A DNA stretch of 64,000 bases from Anopheles merus (lineage: Eukaryota > Arthropoda > Insecta > Diptera > Culicidae). Shown here piece after piece: positions 50,181 to 63,709 of this stretch (positions are counted from its first letter, which is position 1; each line of letters begins with the position of its first letter). The position numbers and the translations under genes were made by a program. Location of the stretch: NCBI RefSeq assembly GCF_017562075.2, contig NC_054084.1:21874389-21938388 (forward strand). The letters are read 5' to 3'. The notes beneath the pieces are model-generated. The model was not told the origin of the DNA. It saw only the letters and a list, made by a program, of their open reading frames with translations, and did no database searches.

Positions 50181-53100
50181 AATCACTCAAGGAAAAGTTT
50201 AGCTTTTAGAATGAACAATATAAAAAAATATTTTTAAATTATTAGAAATAATTTCCTTCCCTCCTGAATAAATAATAATAATAATTTCCAATTATTACAT
50301 GCATTTTTTTCATTAATTCATGCAATGCTAGAGTTTCTGAATTGAAAGTTTTTAGAAGACGAGGCTGTTGAATAAAATTAAAGTCCTATTTTCCATGATT
50401 TTATGTAATTCTACATGGAATAAATTTTGCAAATATGTTGTTATATTTTAAATAAGCAATGCACAAAAAGCACATACTCTGCTTCAATCAAGAATTGATG
50501 CTTGCATGGGCTTTCAGTACAAGAAGGGCAATTGCATCAGTTGCAAGCATGTTTTTGTAATGAATTGTCTCTCCTTCAACGATAATTGGTGATTCAGGTA
50601 ATACAATAAGGCAATAATAAGACTATTATTTCAATTTTCACTAAAACTGAGGTATTCTCCTTCTTTCCTTTTCACTTGCATCGTAAACTCGTATCCTTCT
50701 GCATCGTCAATGTGTTACATCCGTTCCGTAACATCTTCCGACGGGGTACTTCAACACAACCATCAAACTGTCGGCAAAGATCAAACAGCTTGGGAGAAGC
50801 CGTGCTTCCGCCGCTCCATACCAGCTGTGATCCTTCCAACACACAAACAAACACACACTTGCAGGCACACACACACACACACCATTCAATTACATTCGAT
50901 CGTGTTGGGTAAACAGGGACCACTTTTGCGCCACATTCGGCTACGGAAACGATACATCTGGCTACCGAAAATCATGCACAAACACACGCAATTGCAAACA
51001 GCAGCACGATGCACGAGGTGCAGCTGATCAGTATCGATTGGGCGACGATCAACAGCGCAGCAAAGAATACCGATCAACAGCCCTGCAACCGGCGATGGCA
51101 TTAATTAAATTCACAACATATTCCAATGCGGACGAGTGTGGTGAGAGTGGCATTAATGCTGACGTTCGCCAGTCGAGTATTTGATTGATCAATGGCAGGG
51201 CCATCAACGAGCGTGTTGGAAAAAAATGCACATTAATCACACATACACACATCGATGCACTGATAAAACAAACAAAATCAACACTTTACATTAAATCACT
51301 TCTCACACTCTGCCCGCGAGCAGAACAACATTTCCAGCAAAACCGGCAAAACAGACTGTTGTTGTGTAAATATCGACCACACAGGCATCTTCTTCTTCAA
51401 GTGTGTGTGTGTGTGTTTAGATAGCCCTTCGTCAGGATGCCCGTGTCGCCAGGCTGTATATAATCATCCGCACACTTGGATGGTGTAGTGGTGGTGTCCC
51501 GATGCTGTTAATTAGTATCGCCGCGCACGACGACAAGCTGCCAAGACCAACAGGGGGGGGGGGGGGGGGGGGAGGCGACAATCATGGGTTGCTAGGAAAG
51601 TGTCAGGATTTTTGTTGTCACAAGCACAAGCACACGCATACACAAACACCACACGACCCACAGCTTTCGGGCAGAGCTGGGAAATTATTTGGGTCACCGT
51701 TAAACCGATTTTGCAACAACTGACTGCGGCCCAACTTTAGCCGAGGGCTTTGAACAGTTCAACGTACACTTTTCACCTTTTCACTGGCTGCCAGTTTTTC
51801 GACACTGCAAAGGGTACGCGCAGCACAACACTTCTCTTGCTGGCGTTCGGACACAAACTTATCACATGCAAGCGCGAAACCTTCGGCAAGGTGTTGCTCG
51901 GCTCATCTCCATATACGCACCCACACACATACACACGCTGGCAGAGAAAACAATGGTCCAACCCAGGGGGAAGAAGTGAGTGTAAGTTTTTCTCCCTACC
52001 CCCTGGTTTGGGGCGCGTGGGGTCGATTTTTCCTGTTAGCCCCGTTTGACAGAACGCACTTGGCACTCCTCGCACGATCCCAGCCTACTACTGTTGTGCG
52101 CGTACCTGTTAGCGGTTGTGTGTGTGTGTGTGCGCCTGACCGGGAGGCTGTTCGGGAGCAGCACAAAGAATGCTCTCGTACTGGTACCGTACGAGTGGTG
52201 AAAAAAAAAAACAAACAAACGGGAAACTCTGGCTCGGAAAAGTCTCGGTCACGGCGTGCGGACGGTCCTTCGCCGGTGCGCGTCACAATAAAACAAAAAT
52301 GCACACAAACCGAGGGCCAAATCGGAACTACACTGTTTCATACGCGTCCACGCGCGAGATGCCAAAGCCGTCGTCCCTTCGGTGAGTCAGTGTGTGTGTG
52401 TGTGTGCGGGGTTGTTTTTTTATTCGCGCTGAACCATTTTTGTTATCGCCACCAGTCATATTCAAAACCATAAAGCCGCGCGCGTGTATGCATCCGTGTA
52501 TGCTCCGAGTGAGATGATTCGTTAAAGAGAGAGAGAGAGAGCAAGTGAGAAAAAGAGAGCGAGCGAGAGAGAGAGGGAGAGAGTGTAGGAAAAATGCTTG
52601 AAAAGGAGGGTTGAATATGATGTGCTTCATCGGTGGGTGGGATGATGGGGTGGGCTGCCGCATTTAACCCCCTTTTTGGTCCGCTGTTGCCGTCCCCTTC
52701 GGTATGCAGTCCACGCACAGTCCGCACCTTTTTCCCACCGGCTTTGCATCTCCTGTCCCGCATCTATTTTTTTTTTCATTGTTGCTACTGCTGTTGTTCG
52801 GGCGTGAGTTTTGAATGTATGTGCGCAAGTGTGCGTAAAAGGCAAAAAGGACACGTTCCGCAATTCGGGGGTGAAACGAGAAATCGAAACCAATGAGATG
52901 AACAACAATATTTCCTTTCCCCGATGTGATTGTGTGTTGTGGTGAAAAAGGTGAAATGGATGAACGAGAGAGGAGATGTGGTGCCCCTTTTCCGCTATGA
53001 TAGTATGGCATGCTCTTTAAGCAGCTAAAAAGAACGACAGGGGAAGAAAACGTTGGTGAGAAAGAGAGAGAGAGAAAAGCTCACCGTTTTCCCGCTGGTG

Positions 53101-56100
53101 GTGAGTGAAATTCTCACACGCGGTGTCGTAAGGCACGGCGTGACATCCTTTTCCTTCCCCTATTTCCGGCCATTTAGCGCCCAGCGTGTGTGCTGACATG
53201 CGCAGGACGACCTTTGCCCGAGCACGGGGATGTGTTGGAGTTGAAGGGAAAATGACACTTTTTGGGAAGAGAAGAAAGAGGAATTAAATATTTTAAGGTG
53301 ATGTATTTTTTTATTAAAAACGTTTAGGAAGATGTACTTTTAATGCACAATTTGTTATAAAAAACGCTTCACAGCTAAAATAGAGAAAACGAAGCATTTT
53401 AGAACTAGCCTAGCCTATTTTTCTTTTCAACTACACTAACACTATCAACGAAATGATAAAAAGATGTGTTTCTTCCTTCTTTTTATTTGCCTGCCTTTTT
53501 TTCTTTGGGTTGGACAAACGAAACCTTTTTAATATTGCCACACATACAACTGAAGGAAAAACCTTCAACCAAAGCGATGAAACATTTTCCCTCACCTCGG
53601 ATAAAGTTGCATGCATCGCTTCCTCTCGTGCTTGTCCACACTGCACCGCTTTTCCAGCATTAGTTGTTTGATGGAAAATCACCTTCCAACAACTTCTTCA
53701 CAACGAGCGAGTGTTTGACGTTGTGTCGCCCACTAGGCGGCAGATACAAGAGGAGACGGATAGCAAGAACACCTACTGCCCTCATGGGAAAAGAATGACA
53801 GGGTCTGGTAGGTTTGCGTCTTTATGTTTGATTTTCATTTCTAGAATGTTTGAGTTGAAGCAAAATATGGATTTAATTTAAAAAAGCTTTTTTCCCTATT
53901 TTAAATGTAGAAGAAACAAGAGCTGTAGACATTGGAAAACATTTAGCACTGGGCAAGGTCTACAAATAGATCCTGTAATTAGATAGATCCTATAATAGAT
54001 CCTCAAGATGCTATGAAATTCCTTGATTCATAAAATAAGTTGTCCTCAGACACTGCTCGTGATATTACATTAATTCCACAACTCATCCTTTCCTTTTTCA
54101 CACTCAGCTACAAACATCTCTTTAACCCTAACCGCCAAAACTGTATCGGTGGCCAAAGCACAGCATGAAAATAAACCTTCACTTACCTTCCTTAAACGGG
54201 GTCCAGGCTACAGCTGCAGTAGATCCAGACGGGTATCCCCCCTCAGTCAACGCGAAAACCGACGCCCCGGTTCGTGTTAGCCAGCTGACGAAGCTTGAGC
54301 AAAGGCCGCTGGGGGATGAATTTGTTGTCGAGACAATTAATTAAGATTCCTCGCGTTTGCCATGTTGCCATTCGGGAGAGCTTCTCATCTTTGCTGATTC
54401 GCAGCTTTCTGAAATGTGTTCGTGTTAGGTGTTCCGTGGTGTTCTGTACTCCGTTTGTGTGATCGTTTCCTTCGAAATGGTATCATATTTTTTGCACGCT
54501 GAGAAGAGTTTTGCAGTGAATTGCTATATTTTGTACCAGCGTGTGATCGTCGTACTGTTTATTTTTTCTTATTGTAAAATATTTCCTCCTTCAATCAAGC
54601 TGAGAGGAGCTAAAGAAATATGTCATTACACCATATCGGTCGTAGGTAGAAACAATTCCCACTATGCTGCTCGGTGTGGTACAGATTTTGTTATTTTTTT
54701 TTTTTTGCTTGCTATAATTATCATCCGTTCGATTGTATTTTTTGTTGTTGTCGCCAATCGATTTAACCGCAATCAAGTCGTAATTGTGAGCACGAACAGC
54801 AACAATTAGCTTCCCACAGCCATAGATGTTCCCATTCCGGCCGAAGCGTTCACATCGGGCAGGGCTCGCCTGACAGACTGACTTTGACTGAAGATCCTTG
54901 TTTGGTACACGTGTTTAAACGAGCCAACACATTGGGTTGATGAATTAGTTGGTAGCAAAGCAATGTGTTGGCATTTAAGCGAGTTTATTTATGATTTTAA
55001 TAATCATTCAAATGGTATTTTATATAAATTCAAAATAAATTAAATATTTTAGCTTTATTCTAGTGTAAAACATTCTTGACAATTCTGATGAAAATCATCT
55101 CACTGAACAGATGTTTTTAGCGATGCGAATGGTTTTAGTACTTTAGTTCCATTTAGGTATTAGTTGTGACAAAATACCACGAAGATATACAAGCATTTGT
55201 TATTTCAGCCATTAAATGCTATCATTTTTTTAGGTATTTTATCAGCAAACTTCAATTTATAAACATTTGTTGTAAATCTTTTCTCATATGAAACATTTAA
55301 CAATGCTTTTTGAAAAGTCGTCACTCGTTTTATGAATATGTAGCTTCTCAATGTGAGCCAATGCTTTGTGCGATGGGTGTTTATATGATTAGGTATAACA
55401 ATACAGTATTTTATGGTTATTTAACTAAACTTCAACATCGTTCAATACGCAAAACCAAAAAAATCAATATAAAAACAAAATAACTCACAAAAACCAAAAG
55501 ATCAAACAATATGCCCAAGGTTCGGCAAACTTTGCGACCAATAGTGCCAAATTTTATTTCAAAAAAATCCCGTAGAGTTCGACTTGAATAGTCAAATTGA
55601 TAAATTAAGATAAAAATGCCTGAAAGTTAAATCAACTACAAACAAAATTAAAGAGCCGCAATGTAAGAAGTAAAGAGGCGCATGCGACCGTACTTTACCA
55701 ATCATTGAATATACGCAAAACGCTCACAACTTATTTTTCTACCTAATATCTCCAGCTCTACCTTACAATAACTTCCAACCTCAATGGGGGGCAGCGATAC
55801 AAATGTTTGCCCTTTTACAGACTCGCAACAATTCCGAGTGAAAAGTTTTAAAAACTACAAATTGCACAACATTTCCCTCGAGGTACGATAGCATATTCAC
55901 CTACAACTCAGCCACTTGCCGGTACTGGCAGACGAGTAAGTAATTTCCTGATTAGTTGATTGCTGATGGTGCTAAATTCCGCACCCTGCGCTGTAAGAAT
56001 CTGCCATGCGAGTTTGTAGTCACTCCCACCCTCACTCCCTCACCAGCTCTCCTCCCCTTCTTTTCGCTATTAAACTATAAAATGTTTTGCGAAGACTAAT

Positions 56101-59100
56101 TGGCTGCGGGTGCTGTGCTCTGTGCTGCAGTGAGCATATTTTGATGTGCTTGTTTTATTATCACCCGAGTTAGCACGGTAGCATACTGGGCACTGGGAGG
56201 TGGTGTGTTGGTGGCTATTAGTGTAATTTGTTTGCAGATTAGAAAACGGAACAGTGGCTGCAATGGGGTAGTAATATCTGCTGATTTGAACGTTGAAACT
56301 GGAATAACATTGTTGTGTTTTCCGTGGAAACGATGTACGATTTATGCGGGAAGCAATCAAATCGAAACGAGCAAATAAACCATATTCGATAAGGTTTACG
56401 CTGAGCGTTTGTTCCGGTCTGATGATCTCGTTTTTTTGGGGGGAATTGATTTGTAAAACATATTTATCTTATACTTCTTTTGTAGAACCAAGTGTTGTTT
56501 GTTCTCTCAGTTCGTGCAAATAAAACAAAAAACGGAAGCGCTACGTTTCATTTATTCATCAGCACAGGAAAATAGCATGAAAAAAGAGCTTAGCATAACT
56601 ACCCATCAGGCTAATTGAAACAGCCGAATAAATGTAACCGAAACTTCACCATTAATTGTTTGCAGCCCATTCGCGAGCGCTGGTAGCGAGTGAAACCTCC
56701 AAGAAACCCCCAAGCTCCCATTATTCAAACGCTCCACTATTGACAGCTAGAGACACTCGTTAACAAATGAATTAAGAATCTAGCTCCGGACGGGAAACTA
56801 TTTCCCGTAGCTCGCCCATCCACTGCAGCTTAACTTGCTAATGATAATCAAACAAAATGGTGCCCCAGTCGGGGAATGTGGGCGATCGAAGCGGAAGCGC
56901 AACGTTCTCTAGGGAAAGCTCCGCGTGCGCCACCTCGCGGCCGTGAGGCAAGAACAAACAAACGTCCGCGGACGGACGGATGAAGTCGACTTAATTCAAT
57001 TACCAATTATCACCCCCACCTTCACCCCTCACCACCATAGCCGGCAAAAAGTGACCCATCAACACAACGGCCACAACACACGGAGTGGGATTGCATTATT
57101 TATCAACCCGCGCGCGCGCGATTGCGTTCTAATCCCCTTGTTCGGGTCGATCGTGTCCACTTTTCTAGCAGACGCGGACGCGCTTATCAAGGTCTGGCCG
57201 GTACAAAAAAGACCGTCGTGTCCATCGTGTGTGCGAACAAAGTGATCTGAGCACACCGAAAAAAACCAACCAGTCCCAGCAGTGGATGAATATGTATGGG
57301 TGGACAATTCGATGAAATAACATGAGCAGTTCTTTCCGTCGTTCCGGCGATTGGACCATCGGCCATGACATTCGATGCGGTGGGAAGCGGGGGTTTACTG
57401 ATTTTCCTCCTACTGCGACATAGGCTAGACCGGTTGGTGGTATTGTTCGGGCGCTAACGCGTGAATTTCCTACTAAAAACAAGGGAAGCACCCATTACAA
57501 ACATCTCCGGGTAAGTAGGTAGGTAGTAGTACCGCCCGTTCAACGATGATTAACCGTTCGTGCTGTAGCTTTGAAGGTTCAACAGCTTTGCTGTCTTTGC
57601 CCTCCCCCCCCCCTCTGATCGATGCTCGCTTTGGCGTTCGTTTGTGATCGTCAGTCAGAGTCAATGGACCAATGCTGTTTTGTGTGCGTTCTTGCACGGC
57701 GGAGACGAGTTGAAATTAATGAATGAAATCTGAGCCTTCGCGTATGGGATCGGCTTCTTAGCTTGCTTGGCACCAGAACCGGGGAGAACCTGAGCGAAAC
57801 GAGCGTTAGCTTTCGGACTGTTCGCTGCTGACAAAGTGTCTGCTTCCTTTCCCAGTGTCCCGGTTGGTGGCGGCAGCTTGGCTTGTGTATTTAGAGTTTG
57901 GTGATGCTAAATTGGGCGATTAACTTGATGAAAACGCCATTTTGCGGGGCCTAATGAATGATCGTCGATCCCGTGGCGGCTGTGGCAACGACGACGACGA
58001 TCGATGTGTCGGAGGGTTAAAGCAAGAGGTGAATGGTAGATCGTTTTTGGACGATATCGGGGCTGAGATTGCCACCGATAGAATCTGTTTGTGGGGACCC
58101 CATTCCATTCCAGTGGTGGAAGATCGTACCGAACTTGCCGTTAGTGGATGACACCTTTTGATTTGTTTCACTCTCCGCAGACGATGTATCAATGTAAGAG
58201 TTTGTGGTTTGCGGTGGGACAAGACCTAGCGATTAAAAGAACTCTTGTGGTGGTAAAACAACAGCGACAGCCTTCTCCATCAAAGTGTGTTGTGTTTGGT
58301 GGGATAATTGATTTTATTCCAACTCAAAAGCCAAGTTCTTCCCACTTTCAATCGGTTGGAGTTACGATGTTTACGATGCACGATGCAGACATCCCGCCAG
58401 ATCTCAACCCATCAAACAGCATGAGCAGATCTTAAGCTTTCGTCAACATACCGCCCGGTACGCCATAAATTGGCAGTAAATTCGAAATTAACGGACGAAC
58501 CTGTACATACACGCTGTACGAAACGTGGCCTCCCTTTTTAACGGTGCCGCGTAAGCGCGGAAGCATCCAAACGGTAGCATTCGCACCATTACCTTGGCTG
58601 CCCTTACAAAAAGGCATGCGATCGCTTTTCGGGGAGTGCATTTGTACGTGTTTGAAATTAGAGTTTCGGTTCATTTACTCCCCTTCTCTCCGTTATCATC
58701 TTCGCGCACACTGGGGAAAGGAACGCAGGAACGGGATCATCAAATAAAGTGAACATTTTAATGCTGCCGCCGTACATGAGTGGCTTTTATGCGTCGGTTT
58801 TGAGGGAAGCATGGGAACACGGGAGCACACATCGCAAAACGTTCTAAGCTGCGGGAGGGCTTTCGATACCCCCCTTTTTCTCGTGCCCGATCTTGTCGCG
58901 ATGGGCAAATCGCGTGTTACATAGATATTACTAGCGCTTCATATGGACCGATCGTCGACACGGTTTGGCACAATTGTGTGGTGCTTGTAGTGCTAGCTAA
59001 TGGATCACAAATCGGTGGTAGATAAGATATGACACGGGAAGGTGAGCAAATGTACAAAACGGAGGTAACTGTTTTGATCGTTTGATGTCAGCGATGGACG

Positions 59101-59898
59101 TGGTGCGCAGTATCGTGCCCCGGAGATGATATGTGGTGTGCAACTGATATGTTTTAGCTTATGTAAGCGTCTAGTTTTAATAGGTATTGCTTTAGATGTG
59201 GATAATATTTAAAGAATGTATTACTGATTTTTCGTACTTCTGCTAATTTACTCATTCGTTTGTCTCTCATTAAGACACAAAACGCTGTAGAAGGGCTTGT
59301 TTTTTAGTCAGGAAACGATCTTATATGAGGATTTACTGTTTTTTCAAAATTGGTTAGAGCGAATCGTGATGCTGATACATTCCACTTTTTTATTACAAAA
59401 AGTGTAAAGCGAGGAGTTTTATTTCATTATTGGCAAAATAGAGAAAACATTCACTGAAATACATCGTGTCTTAATGCAAGTTTATGGTTACCATACTCTA
59501 GTTAAAGCAACTGTAGCCGCTACTCTAGTTAGAAGGGATTTGTGGGGTTTAAAATTTGTAGTTTCAATGAAGAAGACGTAGTAGTTTCCAGGGCGAATCA
59601 GAGGAAATTAGAAGTTAGAGGATGTACAAACAGTAGGGACGCTTGATATGAATTCTGCATATTCTGCATAAATAACACATCAAGAACACACTCGGAGTAT
59701 CATAATAAGTAATTTTTCACTTATCGATCCATTGAAAACATAGAATGACAAAAAGGGGATAATTAGGCTTTTAATGACATTCGCCAGAGAGACGACGAAC
59801 CTCGTTTATTCACCTGTGCGCAACTGATCCTATGGAACCTGTAAAAACGTACTAAGATATACTTTTACGCATTCATTAAGCTCTACTCTATATGATGT
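50181..59898. other. Non-coding DNA
   Basis: No gene recognised. Simple repeats include CA at about 50867-50882, GT at about 51400-51416 and 52118-52131, and GA-rich runs at about 52526-52590 and 53062-53080. There is also a long G run (51553-51572) and alternating CG at about 57107-57119. AT-rich DNA dominates 53280-53480, 54950-55720 and 59150-59900. Confidence 0.7.
51553..51572. repeat. Poly(G) run of 20
   Basis: Twenty uninterrupted G on the plus strand, followed by AGG. Confidence 0.95.
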
Positions 59899-60063
59899 CT
59901 TCTTCTTCTATTTGGCGTAACTACGCGAACATGAGATCTAATTCATTACCACGCAACCAGATAGTCAATCCTTACCACGGGGAAACGGTTTATTTTAGGC
60001 TTGAACCTATGACGGAAATGTTATTGAGTAGTTCGAGTTGATACCTGTACCTCGGGACAGCCC
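59899..60063 (-). mobile_element. tRNA-derived SINE (SINE200-like), copy 3, diverged
   Basis: The reverse complement begins GGGGCTGTCCCGAGGTACAG, keeps a B-box-like GGTTCAAGCC and ends in a GAA-type tail. The A box is mutated (GAGGTACAGGT). It has the subtype layout of copy 2. Confidence 0.75.
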
Positions 60064-60290
60064 CAATGCTATCTAACCTATCTATGTTTCTCCTTCGCAT
60101 TATTGTTTGTTATGGTGGATGTAGACCATGATATTGTAGACTTCCATAACAATATAGTATAACAATTGATCGACGCATGGATAGAAGCCCAACGGCCGTG
60201 GTTTTTCGTGACGAGATCTGAAGAATTTTGTTGCCAAGATGGTAATAAGTTAGACAAAATAATGTGAGATATTCGAAAGCATAATTATTT

Positions 60291-60415
60291 TATTCTTCTT
60301 CTTCTTCTTATTTTTGGCACAACAACCGCTGCCGGTCAAGGCCTGCCTGTACCCACTAGTGAAATGAGATTGGCTTTCATTGACTTCAAGTTGACGACTG
60401 TACCACCAGACCTGC
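60291..60415 (-). mobile_element. tRNA-derived SINE (SINE200-like), copy 4, internally deleted
   Basis: It retains the 3' half (GGCACAACAACCGCTGCCGG on the plus strand) and the 5' end with the A box (complement of CGACTGTACCACCAGACC). About 85 bp in the middle, including the B box, are missing between GACTT and CAAGTTGACGAC. It is flanked by ATTATTT on both sides (60284-60290 and 60416-60422), a likely target duplication. Confidence 0.82.
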
Positions 60416-60853
60416 ATTATTTCATCATGCATTATTATATTAATTAATTCTCTTCAAAAAAGCGCTAAAGTCCGACTAAAAAAGCTCTAAAGTCGATGAA
60501 AAGTATTGAAAGATATGAAAGTAGAAAGGGAAATTGCTTATAGGGCTTATATTATTTGTCATGGAATGAAAAAAAAATCCGCTCCTGATGAAGTATTAGT
60601 ATAACATTACTATAGGGACAAACAAGTGTCATCAATTCCGTTTTAGTATAAATAAATAAATTAGATTAAATGAATTTTTAATATTATCATTTTATTTATA
60701 CATTTCAAAGAAAACCATTACAGAAACTTCAAGAAAGCTGCACAGCATCGACTGTACAAATTATCATTTTACATCAATTTCGCTTAATTCGAGCAAAAAA
60801 AAACAACCCCGCCGTTTAGAAGCCACCCATTTGTGGGGGTTTTAAGCGGTGTT

Positions 60854-60903
60854 TTTTTCATTTAACGACGTACATTTTTTGACGTTTTTCATTTAACGAC
60901 GTA
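60854..60903. repeat. Short direct repeat, 19 bp twice at a 31-bp period
   Basis: TTTTTCATTTAACGACGTA occurs at 60854-60872 and again at 60885-60903. Confidence 0.9.
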
Positions 60904-63689
60904 AGCTGGAATAAACTCACGTATTGAGAATAACGTGCCCAACGATCAACCATCGCGGAAGGTGCACCATGTCATCAAGTTCCTCTAAAAAACACACACA
61001 TACACACACATAATAAGAAAAGAAAGACCCTGGAGCTAAGCAGTAATAGTGCCGTTGCAAACCAGGCCCTGCAGCACCCGCGGGGTACCGTGAAATTGAA
61101 CAATTAGTTCGTAATGCCGTCCAGGCACAAAGCAGGCGACACTGAGGCAGGCTCACCGATTGGCCCTCCTCTTTCATAGCAAGCCATCGAGGGTGTCACA
61201 AGTGCGGGGGTAATTTGTTTTTAATTGTAACCAGTGTCGCTCGTTGTTTGGTCATTTTTACCTTTCCCACCAACCAGGGGGGGGGCTCACAGGGGGGAGC
61301 GACCAAATGCGGGGTGATGCAAAAGGGCAGCAGATCGACATATTTGTGATTGTGATTCGACTGGTCGGCAGCAATCCGCAACTACGTACGCTCGAAACGG
61401 CGATTTGGTTTCAGCAGTGTGAGTGTGTGATTGTGTGTGCATGTTTTTTGTTTGTTCGTATCTACCCGTTCCCGTTGCGCGGGCAGCCTAAGTGCAACGC
61501 AAGTGTGTTCGCTTTTCCTCTTCGCTCGCCTGACTGACGTTTGATGATGCGGCCGGCCCCGTTTTCGCGGCTCGAAACGGAATCTGTTCATTCCTGTTGT
61601 GACAGTTTTGCGCGCGACCGCGGCTGCGGCTTTTGTGATTCGATTACGGACGCGCCTGCGGGGCCAAACGCGCAGCTGCTCTGTCCCATCCCCCCCCCCG
61701 CCGTGTACCGATCGATCGATTTGATTCGATTCGATTGAAGAATTGCGCGCTACCGAAGGAACTGTTTGGTAAGGGAAGGAAAAGCAGGGGAAGGAAAGCT
61801 ATTATTTTGCACGCGGTACAAATGGCACTCTTCCACCGCAGCGCTGTCCCTGTTCGCCGGCCCGGCACTGCTGCTGCTGCTGCTGACCATTTCAGGAGCG
61901 GAAATATTTGAAAAATGTTTCATTTTTAATTCGCTCCATCCCCAAGCCGAGGTTTGTGCCGAGGGGGGCCTGTCGTGGCGGGCTGGCAGCGGTAGAACCG
62001 AGAGGCGTATGCATAAAAACAGCACCGCTAAGGGAACACATTTTCCCGCGAGATGTTTCTTATATGTCGCGATCAAGTGTGTGCATGTGTGTGTGTGGTT
62101 GCGTTGAATGTTATTTTTGTTGTTTTCTGGTTTGGTGGCGAATCAAACCGAAGGGCGCAAGAAGCGCTTTATGCACCCAAATGTAGTGACGATGGGAATG
62201 GGGAAAAGGGCTGGAATGGGAACAGGGGAGAAAAAACGGTCGTTTTGTGTGCTTCCTTTCCCGAGCGGAACACGCTGGACAAGGGCATCGTAGTGCCGGA
62301 CCGTCTGCAAGTGTGGTGGCTGCCTTTTTGCTTACTTTACAGTGTATAGAGAGGAGCTGTATGATGGCTGCAATCAGGGATTGAAAGGTGGAAGACAATG
62401 GAAAAGGGCTAAACTTGTCTTAAGTAACATGAACAACTGATTATTTACCTAAACTTGAATGTCCGTTAATATCCGTTGAAAAATTTAGATCAAAAGCGGT
62501 TCTATTTATTAAAGCGAAATAACCGGTAAGATTCATAATTTACATGCTCTCGTAATACTTACGTGTATTTTAAGGCTTTTTGAATATTTGTTTTCTGTTA
62601 AATTAAAAATCGACGTTTTAACTATTAAACTTCCTGATTTTTAATATTTTTTTCATAATCAATTTGAATCACCTTGTCATTTTTGTATTTTTTTTGTGAT
62701 AAAGAAATCAATTTCTTGCGTTTTTCTCTACCCCCGTTATTATGTTTCCGAGAATTTATGTTGCACCGGCAATGTTGCGCTACAACCCCTTCAGACGCCA
62801 TTGCAACATAGCGACGATTTCATTTTGCGCTCCGCGTCACTGTGTGCGTGAGTCTGTAAATGTACACGCCCCTTTTTTATTTTGCACCGTACAGTGCAAC
62901 GTTACACACAGAGCAGTTTGGATTTCAATTTCGATAAAACGTGAACTTGGGGAGCTGATGTTTTTAACATGGTTTGTTGTACTTTAGTCGAAAGAAAATT
63001 TAATCAACTTGTTTTAGATTCAAAGTTACAAAACAATAAAATAAAAAAAGAAAATCTCAAAACGATCGAAAGAGAAACATTTTTTGTTTTTTGTTTTTTG
63101 TTTTCATTTCCCCTTAAACGATGGCAAGCAAAAGCGACCAGAACACATAAGCATAAATCGCGCACGACAACTTCCGTACCGCGGCTGTGGTTTGGGGAAT
63201 CCAGTATGAATGTATGCCGTACATTTTTCTGCTCCTGCTCGTACACCAATTCTGCTCTGCAAACGGCAAGCACTAGCGTGGGCGAGGATGCTGCCGTACA
63301 CGGACGGGATACCGCTCGTAAAGTAAGTTGACAGCGAGACAATCACACTGCGCTTCGTGTGGATTTTTCCTCTCCATCCTCCCATAGCTGCCCAGGATGA
63401 CGGCACAAGCAAAACACACACAATGAACGCAGTAGCGAACGACAGTTTTTGAGAATCCGGCCCTCGCTAGCCATCGTCTTGGCAACGAATCATCGCCTCC
63501 TACGACACACCGGTACACGCTGCTGGCTAGAGAAGGAGAGGTGCGTGCAAGAAGGGGACGCTGGTTGGTAGCAGCAGCTAAAAATGTTGTCCGTTCAGCG
63601 TTTAAAGACTTTATGCTGCTGGTGCTGCTGGAGCATTGTTTATGTTTCACTTTTCCTGTGTCTGTGTGTGTGTGTGTGTGCCTGTGCGT

Positions 63690-63709
63690 GAGCGTGCGCG
63701 CGCACGCTC
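63690..63709. repeat. Perfect 20-bp GC-rich palindrome next to (GT)n
   Basis: The 20 bases equal their own reverse complement, centred on a GCGCGCGC core of alternating purine and pyrimidine. The half-site is GAGCGTGCGC. Confidence 0.9.

Noticed and set aside
54429..54809. Hydrophobic open frame resembling a membrane protein
   Set aside because: T-rich DNA gives Phe/Ile/Val runs; no initiating ATG at its start and no family match recognised.
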